This document shows positions 8,974 to 18,173 of a stretch of 64,000 nucleotides of DNA, piece after piece. Position numbers and translations under genes: made by a program. The DNA is from Chitinispirillaceae bacterium. Lineage in GTDB: Bacteria; Fibrobacterota; Chitinivibrionia; Chitinivibrionales; Chitinispirillaceae. The DNA lies in contig JAFGIW010000114.1 in the NCBI GenBank assembly GCA_016929415.1, positions 1-64,000 of the forward strand. The letters run 5' to 3'. Below the pieces are notes generated by a model, which ran no database searches, had not been told where the DNA came from, and worked only from the letters and a program-made list of their open reading frames with translations. The stretch's first letter is position 1. Each line of letters opens with the position of its first letter.

Positions 8974-9411
8974 TTGCAGCGTCGGGGCCATGAAATCAGC
9001 GACCGCCTCGGTTATACCGAAGGGTCCGCGGATGTAGGGCCTCAAACCGACGGGGTCAGACAGGTATGGACCGGCAACCGGTCGCAGGCCGAGCGAGTCA
9101 TCCATGCAGGACTGATCGCTGTGGGCTCCCTTTCGTATGCGACGACCGCCGCGATCGAGCTGGCCATGCCGCGTATGAGTAAAAGTCAATCACCCGTGAG
9201 CGATACCCGGCTTCACCGTTACGCATTTTATCTGCATGCCGGATTGATGGCCGCAAACATCGCTCTGGGGTTCGTTGAATCTTCCGCATTGAGCAGCGGC
9301 AACCATGACCTGGTTACCGGAGCCGGGATCGCCCATATCGTCGTCGGATTCAGCGTACCGGTGGTCATGCTGGGGGCAGGAGCGATATTCAGTCTCCCCA
9401 ACGAGTATTAA
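8974..9411 (+). pseudogene. C-terminal remnant of a polytopic membrane protein
   Basis: The frame is open from 8905 but has only a TTG (8974) as start and no ribosome-binding site. It encodes two to three membrane helices: AERVIHAGLIAVGSLSYATT, LHRYAFYLHAGLMAANIALG and VTGAGIAHIVVGFSVPVVML. Conserved-looking His residues in these helices recall cytochrome b561-like or related four-helix proteins. The N-terminal helices such proteins should have are missing, so this is probably a decayed gene, though a short functional protein is possible. Confidence 0.4.
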
Positions 9412-9582
9412 GGGGACGGCCGGAGGGGGGCAAGAATTAAAGTAAATTGCGAAACAGCATTTCACTTTTAACAACGCCTGGATGGTCTACAAAAGTTAAG
9501 GCCTCCTCCCCCCGATTCTCAATTTCAATAAAACGTTTTCCTGAAATTGCGAAAGTGGGGTATCCCCCCCCATTTTTTTAAG

Positions 9583-9673
9583 CCCCTATCCCAACCTTCC
9601 CCCGTTAACGGGGAACCTTGGAGCGCCAGCGGAGAAGTGGCGTCTTCGCCAGTGTGCCGAAGGTGGATGGGGG
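9583..9673. repeat. MITE-like 91-bp element with inverted ends
   Basis: The ends are imperfect inverted repeats: CCCCTATCCCAACCTTC at 9583-9599 and GAAGGTGGATGGGGG at 9659-9673. Inside are a perfect palindrome CCCCGTTAACGGGG and a hairpin TGGCG-TCTT-CGCCA (9638-9651). There is no coding content. The layout is that of a small non-autonomous mobile or REP-like element. A related C-rich palindrome is at 26978-27001. The remaining parts of the 9412-9969 gap hold the promoter region of the metal operon and a small inverted repeat. Confidence 0.5.
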
Positions 9674-9778
9674 TTATAAAAAACGGAAGTTCCGTGGATA
9701 ATGTTTGTAGCATGAACCTATGCAGACTATTATAAGACGTTTAATAAGTGTGCAGGCGCCGTACGATCTTTGATTAAC

Positions 9779-9794
9779 GTGTATTCTAATACAC
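9779..9794. promoter_or_regulatory. Small perfect inverted repeat upstream of the metal operon
   Basis: GTGTAT-TCTA-ATACAC forms a perfect 6-bp dyad about 175 bp before the first gene of the metal island. It could be a regulator site or chance in AT-rich DNA. No protein can be assigned. Confidence 0.25.
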
Positions 9795-9922
9795 TGGTGG
9801 ATTCATTGCCTTGGTACCGCCATAGACATTCAGAATTCCGACGGTGTCGAAACATCAACGAATTACGTTCAGGAATGTTGTGCGTTTCCACGCGATTATG
9901 AATTTATACATTGGCATGGTGT

Positions 9923-9951
9923 TTGTTTATTATTGATCGATAATCTATAAC
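9923..9951 (+). promoter_or_regulatory. Candidate promoter of the metal island with palindromic spacer
   Basis: TTGTTT (-35) and TATAAC (-10) are separated by 17 bp. The spacer contains ATTATTGATCGATAAT, a 16-bp palindrome with one mismatched pair. A repressor bound there would block RNA polymerase, so metal-responsive derepression is plausible. The predicted transcript would start near 9958, just before the AAGGAGG of the first small gene. Confidence 0.4.
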
Positions 9952-9969
9952 CTCAAAAAGGAGGTCAAT

Positions 9970-10074
9970 ATGCGGTTGATTAACATTCTCGCAGCAGGTG
10001 CTCTGTTCATCGGGGCGGGCACGATCAAGGCCGGAGAAATGAATATGCATGACCATGATCAACACATGATATGA
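9970..10074 (+). CDS. 34-residue exported His/Met-rich peptide
   Basis: Starts at ATG 9970 with a strong AAGGAGG five bases upstream. It encodes MRLINILAAGALFIGAGTIK followed by AGEMNMHDHDQHMI: a signal-peptide-like half and a short tail dense in Met, His and Asp that could bind Cu(I) or other soft metals. It is first in the metal island. Its stop overlaps (ATGA) the ATG of a second 47-codon frame (10071-10214), whose own stop overlaps the start of the TolC-family gene. It may be a real metal-binding peptide, a regulatory leader, or the truncated front of a longer metallochaperone. Confidence 0.5.
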   Translation: MRLINILAAGALFIGAGTIKAGEMNMHDHDQHMI

Positions 10075-10160
10075 AAACTATGGAGATTGAAGATTTGAAC
10101 AGGCCTGGTGAGCGCATTGGCTCTCTTTCGTTTTTACATTACTCTCGCCGCTACTGCGTG

Positions 10161-10185
10161 GTCCTCGAAGCTCTGCTTCGGGGAC
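10161..10185. terminator. Strong stem-loop before the TolC-family gene
   Basis: GTCCTCGAAGC and GCTTCGGGGAC pair over 11 bp (one G-T) around the loop TCT. It is followed by TCTTCAATTT, only a weak U-tract. It lies 25 bp upstream of the outer-membrane efflux gene, so it may attenuate or process the transcript between the leader peptide and the efflux genes. It sits inside the small 10071-10214 frame, which argues against that frame being selected for protein. Confidence 0.45.
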
Positions 10186-10210
10186 TCTTCAATTTAAAGG
10201 GAAAGAAAAT

Positions 10211-11545
10211 ATGATTCTTAAAATGAGTGTTTCGTTGAAAAAGAATTGGGGAATACGCCTGAGTACGTTCCTGACTATTTCGATCCTGGTGTCTGCACTT
10301 CAGGTAAGCGCTCAGATGGAATCTCTTCCGCAATGGCTGCAAACAGCACGGAAAAACAATCCCATGATAGCTTCGGTACAAGCAAATGTCGAAGCTAAGA
10401 AAAAGGAAATCCGCATTGCAACCGCACTCCCTGATCCTTCGGTTTCTGCCGGGTATTTTGTTGTTCCGGTTGAAACGCGGGTCGGGCCGCAACGCGCTAA
10501 AATAGGCGCATCACAGATGGTCCCCTGGCCGGGCAAACTTATGCAGAAAAAGAGAGTTGCGGAGAAAGAATATGCTGCTGCGCAAGAAGCCTTGCGTGGT
10601 GTTGAGGCGCGTGTGTTTGCAGAGGTACGGGCGGCATATGCAGAGTATTATGAAGTGGGAAGGGAAATCGATATCACACGAGACAACCTCAAATTGCTTA
10701 AACAGATGGAATCGAATTTACTTACTCAATATGCAACAGCAAGAGTGCAACAACTATCCATTCTCAAAGTCCAGGTTGAAATGGCGATCCTCGAAGACCA
10801 GCTCAACAGTCTTGATGCGGAGGCAATTAAAACGCGGGAAAAAATAGTTTCCTTGCTGAATATCTCTTCAGAAACTGCATTGAACTTTCCAACCACCCTG
10901 CCGGTCCTTGATGTTCCTGTTGAAGGAGACACGCTCCTGAAGCGTGCGATGGAAAAGAATCCTGCTCTGCTGCAAGTAAGGCTGGAAAAGGAAGCCGCAA
11001 CAGCGCACGTCGGGCTCGCACGCCGGATGTTCACACCGGACCTCATGTTCATGACCGATTACATCTTTACCGATAAAAGCACTTCATCGATGACCGCTCC
11101 TGCAGATAATGGAAAAAATCCATGGATTGTTGGCGGAAGTATTACACTCCCGCTTTGGGCAGGGAACAAAATCGCCCGCATCGATAAAGCTAATGCCATG
11201 GAAGCGATGCAGCAATCCATGGTGACCAATACCAAAAATTTGACAGAAACGACTGCATCTTCACTTATTGAAGATTACCGGGATGCCCGGCGGAAGGTAA
11301 CGCTCTATGAGAAAGATCTCATTCCTAAGGCAAAACAAACAATCGCCCTGGTCGAAGAGGCATATATAAATGCGAAAGCAACGGTTCTGGATTATTTAGA
11401 TGCTCAACGAATGCTCCTCAAACTTGAGATAGCATTGGAAAAACAACGCTCAAGGCGGGAGATGGTCGCTGGAAAAATTGATATGCTGTTAGGGGGCGAA
11501 CGCACCCGCCGGGAGCTTGGTGATAGAGAAAAAGAAGGAGAATAA
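10211..11545 (+). CDS. cusC: TolC-family outer membrane channel of a metal efflux system
   Basis: 444-residue outer membrane factor. It would form the trimeric duct through which the CusBA pump expels Cu(I)/Ag(I). The start has AAAGGGAAAG upstream and a signal peptide ending near VSAQMES. The mature protein has the two repeated long-helix segments of the TolC/OEP family (for example REIDITRDNLKLLKQMESNL and YEKDLIPKAKQTIALVEEAY) with short strand regions between. The length is typical. The adaptor gene begins 2 bp after its stop, so the two are translationally close. It lacks the lipobox Cys seen in E. coli CusC. Confidence 0.87.
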   Translation: MILKMSVSLKKNWGIRLSTFLTISILVSALQVSAQMESLPQWLQTARKNNPMIASVQANVEAKKKEIRIATALPDPSVSAGYFVVPVETRVGPQRAKIGASQMVPWPGKLMQKKRVAEKEYAAAQEALRGVEARVFAEVRAAYAEYYEVGREIDITRDNLKLLKQMESNLLTQYATARVQQLSILKVQVEMAILEDQLNSLDAEAIKTREKIVSLLNISSETALNFPTTLPVLDVPVEGDTLLKRAMEKNPALLQVRLEKEAATAHVGLARRMFTPDLMFMTDYIFTDKSTSSMTAPADNGKNPWIVGGSITLPLWAGNKIARIDKANAMEAMQQSMVTNTKNLTETTASSLIEDYRDARRKVTLYEKDLIPKAKQTIALVEEAYINAKATVLDYLDAQRMLLKLEIALEKQRSRREMVAGKIDMLLGGERTRRELGDREKEGE

Positions 11546-11547
11546 TT

Positions 11548-13554
11548 ATGAAATTACCATCAGGGCTATTCAGGAAAAAAGCAGTGAGAATTACGGGGCT
11601 CGTAGTACTTGTGTTTGTCAGTGTGTGGGTAGGCAGCAAAATCGGAGGTCCGAAAGGCGAGGTACATCAGGAGGTGCAGGCTACCGAAGAGCATGCGCAA
11701 GACACCATCTGGACCTGTTCCATGCATCCGCAGATACGGATGACGAAACCCGGCAAGTGCCCTATTTGTTTCATGGACCTTATACCATTAAAGCAAGGGG
11801 GAAATGGTAACAACGGGAGTACCGATGCGACGAGACTTTCCATGTCGGAAAATGCGAAAATCATCGCCGGAATTCTGGTTGCGCCTGCGGTACGTAGGAA
11901 TACCAATGCGGAAGTGCGTATGACCGGAAAAGTGGCGTTAGATGAAACACGGGTTGAGATGATTACCGCACGTTTTCCAGGGCGCATCGACAGACTGTAT
12001 GTCGATTATACCGGTGTCCCGGTCAAAACGGGCGATCATCTGGCTGAAATATATAGTCCCGAATTGGTATCGCTCCAACGGGAACTTCTGGAGGCTGCGC
12101 GGGCAGTCAAGAATGCAGGGTCTGACGTTTCCGAAATGATCCGTTCCAGCGCAGACAGGATGTTTGCCGCCGCCAAAGACAAACTGCGCTTACTCGGGTT
12201 TTCGGAGCGTGAGCTGGAGCAGATTCTTGAGCGCGGGACCACTTCCGACCACATGACTATCCGGGCGGGGCAAAATGGCGTGGTATTGCGAAAGCTTGTC
12301 GAAGAGGGAAGTTATGTGCAGACGGGCGTTCCGTTGTTCCATATCGGCAATTTAACAAAGTTGTGGGTGCTTCTTGATGCCTACGAATCGGATGTCGGTT
12401 GGATCAGGTTGGGCCAAAAGGCGGAATTTACCGTTGAGGCATTTCCCGGGAGTAACTTTGCCGGTTCCGTTTCCTTCATTGACCCAGTTGTCGATCCGCA
12501 GACGCGTACCGTTAAAGTCCGCATCGTCGTTGGCAATTCCGACGGTCGACTTAAACCCGACATGTTTGTCACGGCAAATATCAAAGCATCACTGTCCAAA
12601 TCCGGCGAGGTGAAAAACATTTCATTGCGGGGCAAGTGGATTTGTCCGATGCATCCGCAGATCGTCAAGGACCACGCCGGTACGTGCGATATTTGCGGCA
12701 TGCCGCTGGTCAAAGCGGAAGAGTTGGGATATGTTACTTCAGGATTCGAGGATGTGAACCCGTTGGTTATTCCGGCAACCGCACCGCTTTTTACCGGTGA
12801 ACGTTCGCTGGTATATGTGGAAGTGCCCGACGCCGGGGGGCCGACCTACGAAGCCCGCGAGGTTGTTCTCGGCCCCCGGGTGGAAGGGTATTACATCGTC
12901 AAGGCCGGTCTTACCGAAGGGGAAAAAGTCGTGGTCAAGGGCGCCTTTAAAATCGACGGCGAATTACAGATCCAGGCAAAACCAAGCATGATGAACCACC
13001 AGGGCGGTATTGCCGCAACCGGACATGCGGGCCATGATATGTCTTCGATGTCCGGAAAGAGCACGGCGGCAACAATTACCAAAGTGGCCCCGCCGATATC
13101 CAATAAACCGGTATCGAAAGAATTCGAGACGGCGCTACATGGGTTGGTTGCGCAATACATGGTCGTCACGGATGCGTTGTCAAAAGATAATTTAGACGAC
13201 GCAAAAGCCGGGTTGATGGAACTTAAGAAGCTCGCGGCATCCATCACCGCTCCACGTGGAGAACAATATAGAGCGTGGAATGAGGCGCAGAAGGCGCTTG
13301 CGGAAGCACTGACCCATGCGCACCATATCGCTGAATTGGCCGATGCACGATCGATATTCAACAACGTTTCCAAGCAGATTATCATTCTGGAAAAACAGTA
13401 TCTGAAAAACGATGGACATACCCATTACCTTGCTTTCTGTCCCATGGCATTCAACAGCAACGGGGCATATTGGGTGCAGGAAGGGGAAACGATCAAGAAC
13501 CCCTATCTGGGTGAAAAAATGTTGAAATGTGGTGAGATACGGGAAAAATTATAG
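11548..13554 (+). CDS. cusB: RND periplasmic adaptor with two heavy-metal-binding domains and DUF3347
   Basis: 668-residue membrane fusion protein linking pump and channel. Order: N-terminal anchor (about 12-31), a first heavy-metal-binding module WTCSMHPQIRMTKPG/CPICFMDL (about 55-82), the lipoyl/hairpin/beta-barrel core with RIDRLYVDYTGVPVKTGDHL and WVLLDAYESDVGWIRLGQ, a second module WICPMHPQIVKDHAG/CDICGMPLV inserted at about 364-390, the membrane-proximal domain, a His/Met-rich linker (GHAGHDMSSMSG), and a helical DUF3347-like domain from about 520 to the end with YLAFCPMAF and a late Cys. E. coli CusB has about 380 residues, so this is an extended form with at least three extra metal-binding regions. 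It probably captures Cu(I)/Ag(I) in the periplasm. Confidence 0.88.
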   Translation: MKLPSGLFRKKAVRITGLVVLVFVSVWVGSKIGGPKGEVHQEVQATEEHAQDTIWTCSMHPQIRMTKPGKCPICFMDLIPLKQGGNGNNGSTDATRLSMSENAKIIAGILVAPAVRRNTNAEVRMTGKVALDETRVEMITARFPGRIDRLYVDYTGVPVKTGDHLAEIYSPELVSLQRELLEAARAVKNAGSDVSEMIRSSADRMFAAAKDKLRLLGFSERELEQILERGTTSDHMTIRAGQNGVVLRKLVEEGSYVQTGVPLFHIGNLTKLWVLLDAYESDVGWIRLGQKAEFTVEAFPGSNFAGSVSFIDPVVDPQTRTVKVRIVVGNSDGRLKPDMFVTANIKASLSKSGEVKNISLRGKWICPMHPQIVKDHAGTCDICGMPLVKAEELGYVTSGFEDVNPLVIPATAPLFTGERSLVYVEVPDAGGPTYEAREVVLGPRVEGYYIVKAGLTEGEKVVVKGAFKIDGELQIQAKPSMMNHQGGIAATGHAGHDMSSMSGKSTAATITKVAPPISNKPVSKEFETALHGLVAQYMVVTDALSKDNLDDAKAGLMELKKLAASITAPRGEQYRAWNEAQKALAEALTHAHHIAELADARSIFNNVSKQIIILEKQYLKNDGHTHYLAFCPMAFNSNGAYWVQEGETIKNPYLGEKMLKCGEIREKL

Positions 13555-13621
13555 ACGATAAGCAGGTGAAACTGGTAACGGTGGAGGGCGAGTACCTCCC
13601 TGGATGAAAGAGAGCGACAAA

Positions 13622-16600
13622 ATGGTAAATAAACTGATTCGTTTTTGTCTCGATAACAAGCTGGTAACGGTGCTGTTTGCCCTGGCGGTGATTGCCTGGG
13701 GTATTATGGTCGCGCCTTTTGAATGGGACATGGGCGGATTTGTTCGCGATCCGGTACCGGTGGATGCCATTCCGGATATTGGTGAGAACCAGCAGATTGT
13801 TTTCACGCGATGGATGGGGCGAAGCCCGCAGGATATAGAAGATCAGGTCACGTATCCTTTGACCGTGTCGCTGCTTGGTATCCCCGGTGTCAAGACCGTC
13901 CGCAGCTTCTCGATGTTCGGGTTTTCAAGTATTTATGTGATTTTTAAGGAGAAGGTCGATTTCTACTGGTCGCGCACCCGCATCCTGGAGAAACTGGCCT
14001 CACTGCCGCCTGGAACACTTCCGGAAGAGGTCAAGCCGACCCTCGGCCCCGACGCAACGGCACTTGGTCAAATATTCTGGTATACGTTGGAGGGACGCGA
14101 TAAAGACGGCAAGCCGACAGGCGGTTGGGATTTACAGGAGCTTCGTTCAATTCAGGATTTTTATGTTCGTTATGGACTTATGGCAGCCGACGGTGTCGCA
14201 GAGGCAGCGTCCGTCGGGGGGTATGTCAAAGAATACCAGATCGATCTCAATCCCGATGCCATGCGTGCGAGCAATGTCACCCTCGAACAGGTCGTCATGG
14301 CGGCGAAAATGTCGAACCTGGACGTCGGCGCCCGGACCATCGAAATCAACAGCGTTGAATATGTCATTCGCGGCGTCGGTTTTGTGAAGTCCACGGCGGA
14401 TCTCGAAAAGGCGGTTATTCGTGTCAAGGACAACGTACCGATCACTATCGGCGAGGTCGCAAAGGTAACACTGGGACCGGCGCTTCGTCGGGGGATCCTG
14501 GATAAAGAGGGCGGGGAGGCGGTCGGCGGCGTTGTGGTGACGCGATACGGTGAAAACCCGTTGGCCGTCATTAAGAGGTTGAATGAGAAAATGGGGGAGA
14601 TTGCACCGGGACTCCCCGAAAAAGTTTTACCCGACGGTACCGTTTCAAAGGTAACGATCGTGCCTTTCTATGACCGCACCGGTCTCATTCGGGAAACACT
14701 CGGAACGCTCAATACCGCCATCTACCTTGAGATCCTTGTTACGATTATCGTTATCCTGATCATGTTGAACAACCTCGGCAGTTCGCTTATCATGTCGTCG
14801 GTTCTCCCGGCTGCCGTGCTTATGTGTTTTATCGGTATGAAACTGTTCCATGTGGATGCGAATATCGTGTCCCTCTCCGGGATAGTTATTGCGATCGGAA
14901 CGATTGTCGATATGGGAATCGTACTCAGTGAGAACACCTTGAAACATCTGGCGGAGGCAGCGCCCGGTGAAAACAAGACGGAAGTCATCTATCGAGCCGC
15001 GTGTGAGGTTGGCGGCGCTATACTCACGGCGGTTCTTACTACAATTGTCGGATTTTTGCCGGTGTTCACCATGCAGGCTGCGGAAGGAAAATTATTCAAA
15101 CCACTCGCTTTTACCAAGACATTCGCTTTGACCGCTTCAATTATTCTGGCCTTGACCGTTATTCCCATGCTGTTGCAGCTGGCATTCGGCCGGGAGAAAA
15201 AAGAGCATGGAGTACTCTACAAACTCCTGACCTCCATTATATTTATTTTGGGTGGTGCCGTATTGATGGTAAAGATAGCATGGTGGATCGGGCTGATAGT
15301 TATCATTCTGGGTATTAGAAATATTGCGCAACACTGGTTGTCGAGAAATTGGATAGCGCGTATACCGGTTATTACCAATGCGATTGTCGTAGGTGTCGTG
15401 GGTATCCTTCTTACCTCGGATTGGCTGCCTCTCGGCGCACAAAAATCATACGTTGCCAATCTTTTGTTTGTCGTCTTATCTGTAGGAGGTTTGATGCTCC
15501 TCTTCTCGATATTCATCAGATTTTATTCTAAAATACTTGCCTATTTTCTTGAGAATAAAAGCCACTTTCTGGTCCCATTGTTTATTCTGTTATTAACGGG
15601 GGTGAGTGTATGGCTCGGATTCTCAAAAGTATTTTTCTTCTTGCCATCAGCACTTTACAAAATTCCACCCGTTTCCGCGCTTGCACAAGCGTTTCCGGGA
15701 TTGGGAAAGGAGTTCATGCCGCCGTTGGACGAAGGTTCATATTTGTATATGCCTACCACGATGACCCATGCATCGATCGGGGAGGTACAGGACATTCTGC
15801 GGAAACAGGACATGGCAATCACGGCGATTCCCGAGGTCGAAAGTGCGGTCGGCAAGCTCGGTCGGGTCGAAAGTCCGCTGGATCCCGCCCCGATATCGAT
15901 GATAGAGACGATCATCAATATCAAATCAGAATATATCGTTGACAATCAGGGTAAGCGGCTCCGTTTCAAACACAACCCGAAAACGAATGAATTCGTTCGT
16001 GATGAAAAGGGTGGATTAATTCCGGACATTCACGGTAAACCGTATCGTCAATGGCGCGACCGGATCAAAAAGCCCGATGACATATGGAACGAAATAGTTG
16101 CCGAAGCCCGGATCATCGGCGTTACGTCGGCCCCGAAACTCCAACCTATAGCGGCGCGTATCGTCATGCTTCAGAGCGGTATGCGCGCGCCCATGGGCAT
16201 TAAGGTGCATGGTCCCGACCTTGAAACAATCGAGAGGTTCGGTATGTGGCTTGAAAAATATCTAAAGGACGTGCCAAGTGTTGAAGCTGCCGCCGTGTAT
16301 GCCGACCGGATCGTCGGCAAGCCGTATCTGGAAATAGAAATCGACCGGGACGCTATTGCCCGTTACGGTGTCTCGATACAGCAGGTCCAGATGGTGATTG
16401 AAGTTGCGCTTGGCGGAATGGGAATTACCAATACGATCGAGGGACGCGAACGATACACCATACGGGCCCGCTATCCGCGTGAATTGCGTGGGTTGGGGTC
16501 CGGTGTCGACGATATTAAACGGATCCTGATTTCTTCGAAAGACGGGTCCCAAATTCCTCTTGCGCAAATGGCAAACATCGTTTACCGCAGAGGGCCGCAG

Positions 16601-17401
16601 GTCATAAAGAGCGAGAACACATTTTTGACGGGATACGTCCTGTTCGATATGAAGCCGGAAAACGCAGAGGTGGATGTTGTGCATAGCGCACAGCAGTATC
16701 TACAGGACAAGATTGATTCCGGCGACCTCATTGTTCCGGCAGGCGTCAGTTACGTATTCGCGGGAAGTTATGAAAACCAGGTACGTTCAGAAAAGCGTCT
16801 CGCACTCGTTCTCCCGATTGCGCTGTTTGCAATATTTATATTGCTGTATTTCCAGTTCAAGAAAGTATCGATAACGGCATTGGTATTTTCGGGAATTCTG
16901 GTGGCAGGAAGCGGCGGGTTTATCCTCATCTGGCTCTATGGCCAGTCATGGTTCATGGATTTTAATTTTTTCGGTGTGAATATGCGTGATATATTACAGA
17001 TTCATCAAATCAATCTGAGTGTCGCGGTTTGGGTAGGATTTCTAGCCCTGTTCGGGATAGCTTCCGATAACGGAGTGATAATTTGTACTTATCTTGAACA
17101 GCGTTTTTCCCGTAATGCAGCGGATTCACTCGAACAAATCAGAAGACTCACAGTAGAAGCAGGTACGCGTCGCGTCAGACCGGCCATGATGACCTCGGCA
17201 ACAACGATTCTTGCACTGCTCCCCGTATTGACCTCCTCCGGGCGTGGAGCGGATGTCATGGTATCTATGGCCATACCATCGTTCGGCGGAATGGTGCTGC
17301 AACTGGTGAGTTTGATTCTTGTGCCGGTGCTTTACTGTATGTTGAAGGAAAGGAAGTTGCGAAAAGATCAGACGGAGACTATCCCGAGGGAGCGTTTTTA
17401 A
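13622..17401 (+). CDS. cusA: CusA-type heavy-metal RND efflux pump, enlarged
   Basis: 1,259-residue inner-membrane proton-driven pump. ATG 13622 is chosen because AAAGAGAG sits at good spacing; an in-frame ATG at 13604 lacks one. HME-RND hallmarks are present: GRSPQDIEDQVTYPLTVSLL, GIPGVKTVRS, the charged TM4 segment IAIGTIVDMGIVLSEN and the C-terminal repeat GIASDNGVIICTYLEQRF. E. coli CusA has about 1,047 residues. The extra length lies mainly around residues 530-680, where about four additional hydrophobic helices follow the first TM bundle, and in an insertion near 790 rich in charged residues. It is third in the cusCBA order, 67 bp after the adaptor gene. Confidence 0.9.
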   Translation: MVNKLIRFCLDNKLVTVLFALAVIAWGIMVAPFEWDMGGFVRDPVPVDAIPDIGENQQIVFTRWMGRSPQDIEDQVTYPLTVSLLGIPGVKTVRSFSMFGFSSIYVIFKEKVDFYWSRTRILEKLASLPPGTLPEEVKPTLGPDATALGQIFWYTLEGRDKDGKPTGGWDLQELRSIQDFYVRYGLMAADGVAEAASVGGYVKEYQIDLNPDAMRASNVTLEQVVMAAKMSNLDVGARTIEINSVEYVIRGVGFVKSTADLEKAVIRVKDNVPITIGEVAKVTLGPALRRGILDKEGGEAVGGVVVTRYGENPLAVIKRLNEKMGEIAPGLPEKVLPDGTVSKVTIVPFYDRTGLIRETLGTLNTAIYLEILVTIIVILIMLNNLGSSLIMSSVLPAAVLMCFIGMKLFHVDANIVSLSGIVIAIGTIVDMGIVLSENTLKHLAEAAPGENKTEVIYRAACEVGGAILTAVLTTIVGFLPVFTMQAAEGKLFKPLAFTKTFALTASIILALTVIPMLLQLAFGREKKEHGVLYKLLTSIIFILGGAVLMVKIAWWIGLIVIILGIRNIAQHWLSRNWIARIPVITNAIVVGVVGILLTSDWLPLGAQKSYVANLLFVVLSVGGLMLLFSIFIRFYSKILAYFLENKSHFLVPLFILLLTGVSVWLGFSKVFFFLPSALYKIPPVSALAQAFPGLGKEFMPPLDEGSYLYMPTTMTHASIGEVQDILRKQDMAITAIPEVESAVGKLGRVESPLDPAPISMIETIINIKSEYIVDNQGKRLRFKHNPKTNEFVRDEKGGLIPDIHGKPYRQWRDRIKKPDDIWNEIVAEARIIGVTSAPKLQPIAARIVMLQSGMRAPMGIKVHGPDLETIERFGMWLEKYLKDVPSVEAAAVYADRIVGKPYLEIEIDRDAIARYGVSIQQVQMVIEVALGGMGITNTIEGRERYTIRARYPRELRGLGSGVDDIKRILISSKDGSQIPLAQMANIVYRRGPQVIKSENTFLTGYVLFDMKPENAEVDVVHSAQQYLQDKIDSGDLIVPAGVSYVFAGSYENQVRSEKRLALVLPIALFAIFILLYFQFKKVSITALVFSGILVAGSGGFILIWLYGQSWFMDFNFFGVNMRDILQIHQINLSVAVWVGFLALFGIASDNGVIICTYLEQRFSRNAADSLEQIRRLTVEAGTRRVRPAMMTSATTILALLPVLTSSGRGADVMVSMAIPSFGGMVLQLVSLILVPVLYCMLKERKLRKDQTETIPRERF

Positions 17402-17474
17402 CCATGAAATTGTAATACCCTGGAAAATAAAGACCACCAAGGTCGAATAGTAACATTCTTACAGAGGAGGCTTT

Positions 17475-18038
17475 ATGCATTATGCAAAAATGTGGATGAC
17501 TGCACCAACATTTTACGGTGTTGTCATACTTATGACGGCTGGAGTAATGGGGCAATCGACTAAAATGATGAAAACAGACACTGCGAAGGCTATGGCCCAC
17601 ATGAAGCAACTCAAACCACAGACCACCTGTCCGGTGACCGGAGACCCTATTGACAAGAAACTGTACGTTGATTATCAAGGTAAACGTATTTATGTATGCT
17701 GTTCACAATGTATCGCTTCTGTCAAAAAAGACCCGGAAAAGTACATCAAAAAACTTGAAAGTGAAGGGCAAAGCGTTAAGGTGATCGGAAAAGAAGAAAA
17801 AAAGGCCGGAATGGAGATGAAAAGCGATACATCAACGAAAGAAATGAACATGAAGGATATGAAGAACATGAAGATGATGTCCGATACCTCGACCGAAAAA
17901 TCTATGAGTGCAGGTTATTGGACGTGCTCAATGCATCCCGAAGTTCATGACGCCGGTCCCGGAAATTGTCCAAAATGCGGCATGAAACTGGAATTTAAGA
18001 AAACCGCAACGATGAAAAGTATGGAGCATGACAAGTAG
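17475..18038 (+). CDS. Exported YHS and heavy-metal-binding-domain protein, Met-rich
   Basis: 187 residues, AGAGGAGG before ATG 17475. After a signal peptide comes a YHS domain (TTCPVTGDPIDKKLYV, then YVCCSQCIASVKKDPEKYI, about 53-93), a linker very rich in Met, Lys and Asp (KEMNMKDMKNMKMMSDT), and a C-terminal heavy-metal-binding module WTCSMHPEVHDAGPG/CPKCGMKLEF (about 145-175) of the same type as the two in the adaptor. The Met clusters resemble periplasmic Cu(I)-binding proteins such as CusF or PcoE in composition only. Likely a periplasmic metal buffer that feeds the pump. Confidence 0.75.
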   Translation: MHYAKMWMTAPTFYGVVILMTAGVMGQSTKMMKTDTAKAMAHMKQLKPQTTCPVTGDPIDKKLYVDYQGKRIYVCCSQCIASVKKDPEKYIKKLESEGQSVKVIGKEEKKAGMEMKSDTSTKEMNMKDMKNMKMMSDTSTEKSMSAGYWTCSMHPEVHDAGPGNCPKCGMKLEFKKTATMKSMEHDK

Positions 18039-18173
18039 AAAGAAATAAAAAAATTTTCCTGAACGCATTATCCGCATGGATATGCTTGCCGACAAGCAAA
18101 ATAGTCAATCCACCGCCTTTCAGGGCGGGAGATTGATTTATTACTCCGGCAATTAAATATGCACAAGTACGCT

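Noticed and set aside
8722-9189. Upstream extension of the 8308-8721 gene to a start at 9189.
   Set aside because: The signal peptide and GGGAGG at 8721 mark the real start, and the extension has no protein-like character.
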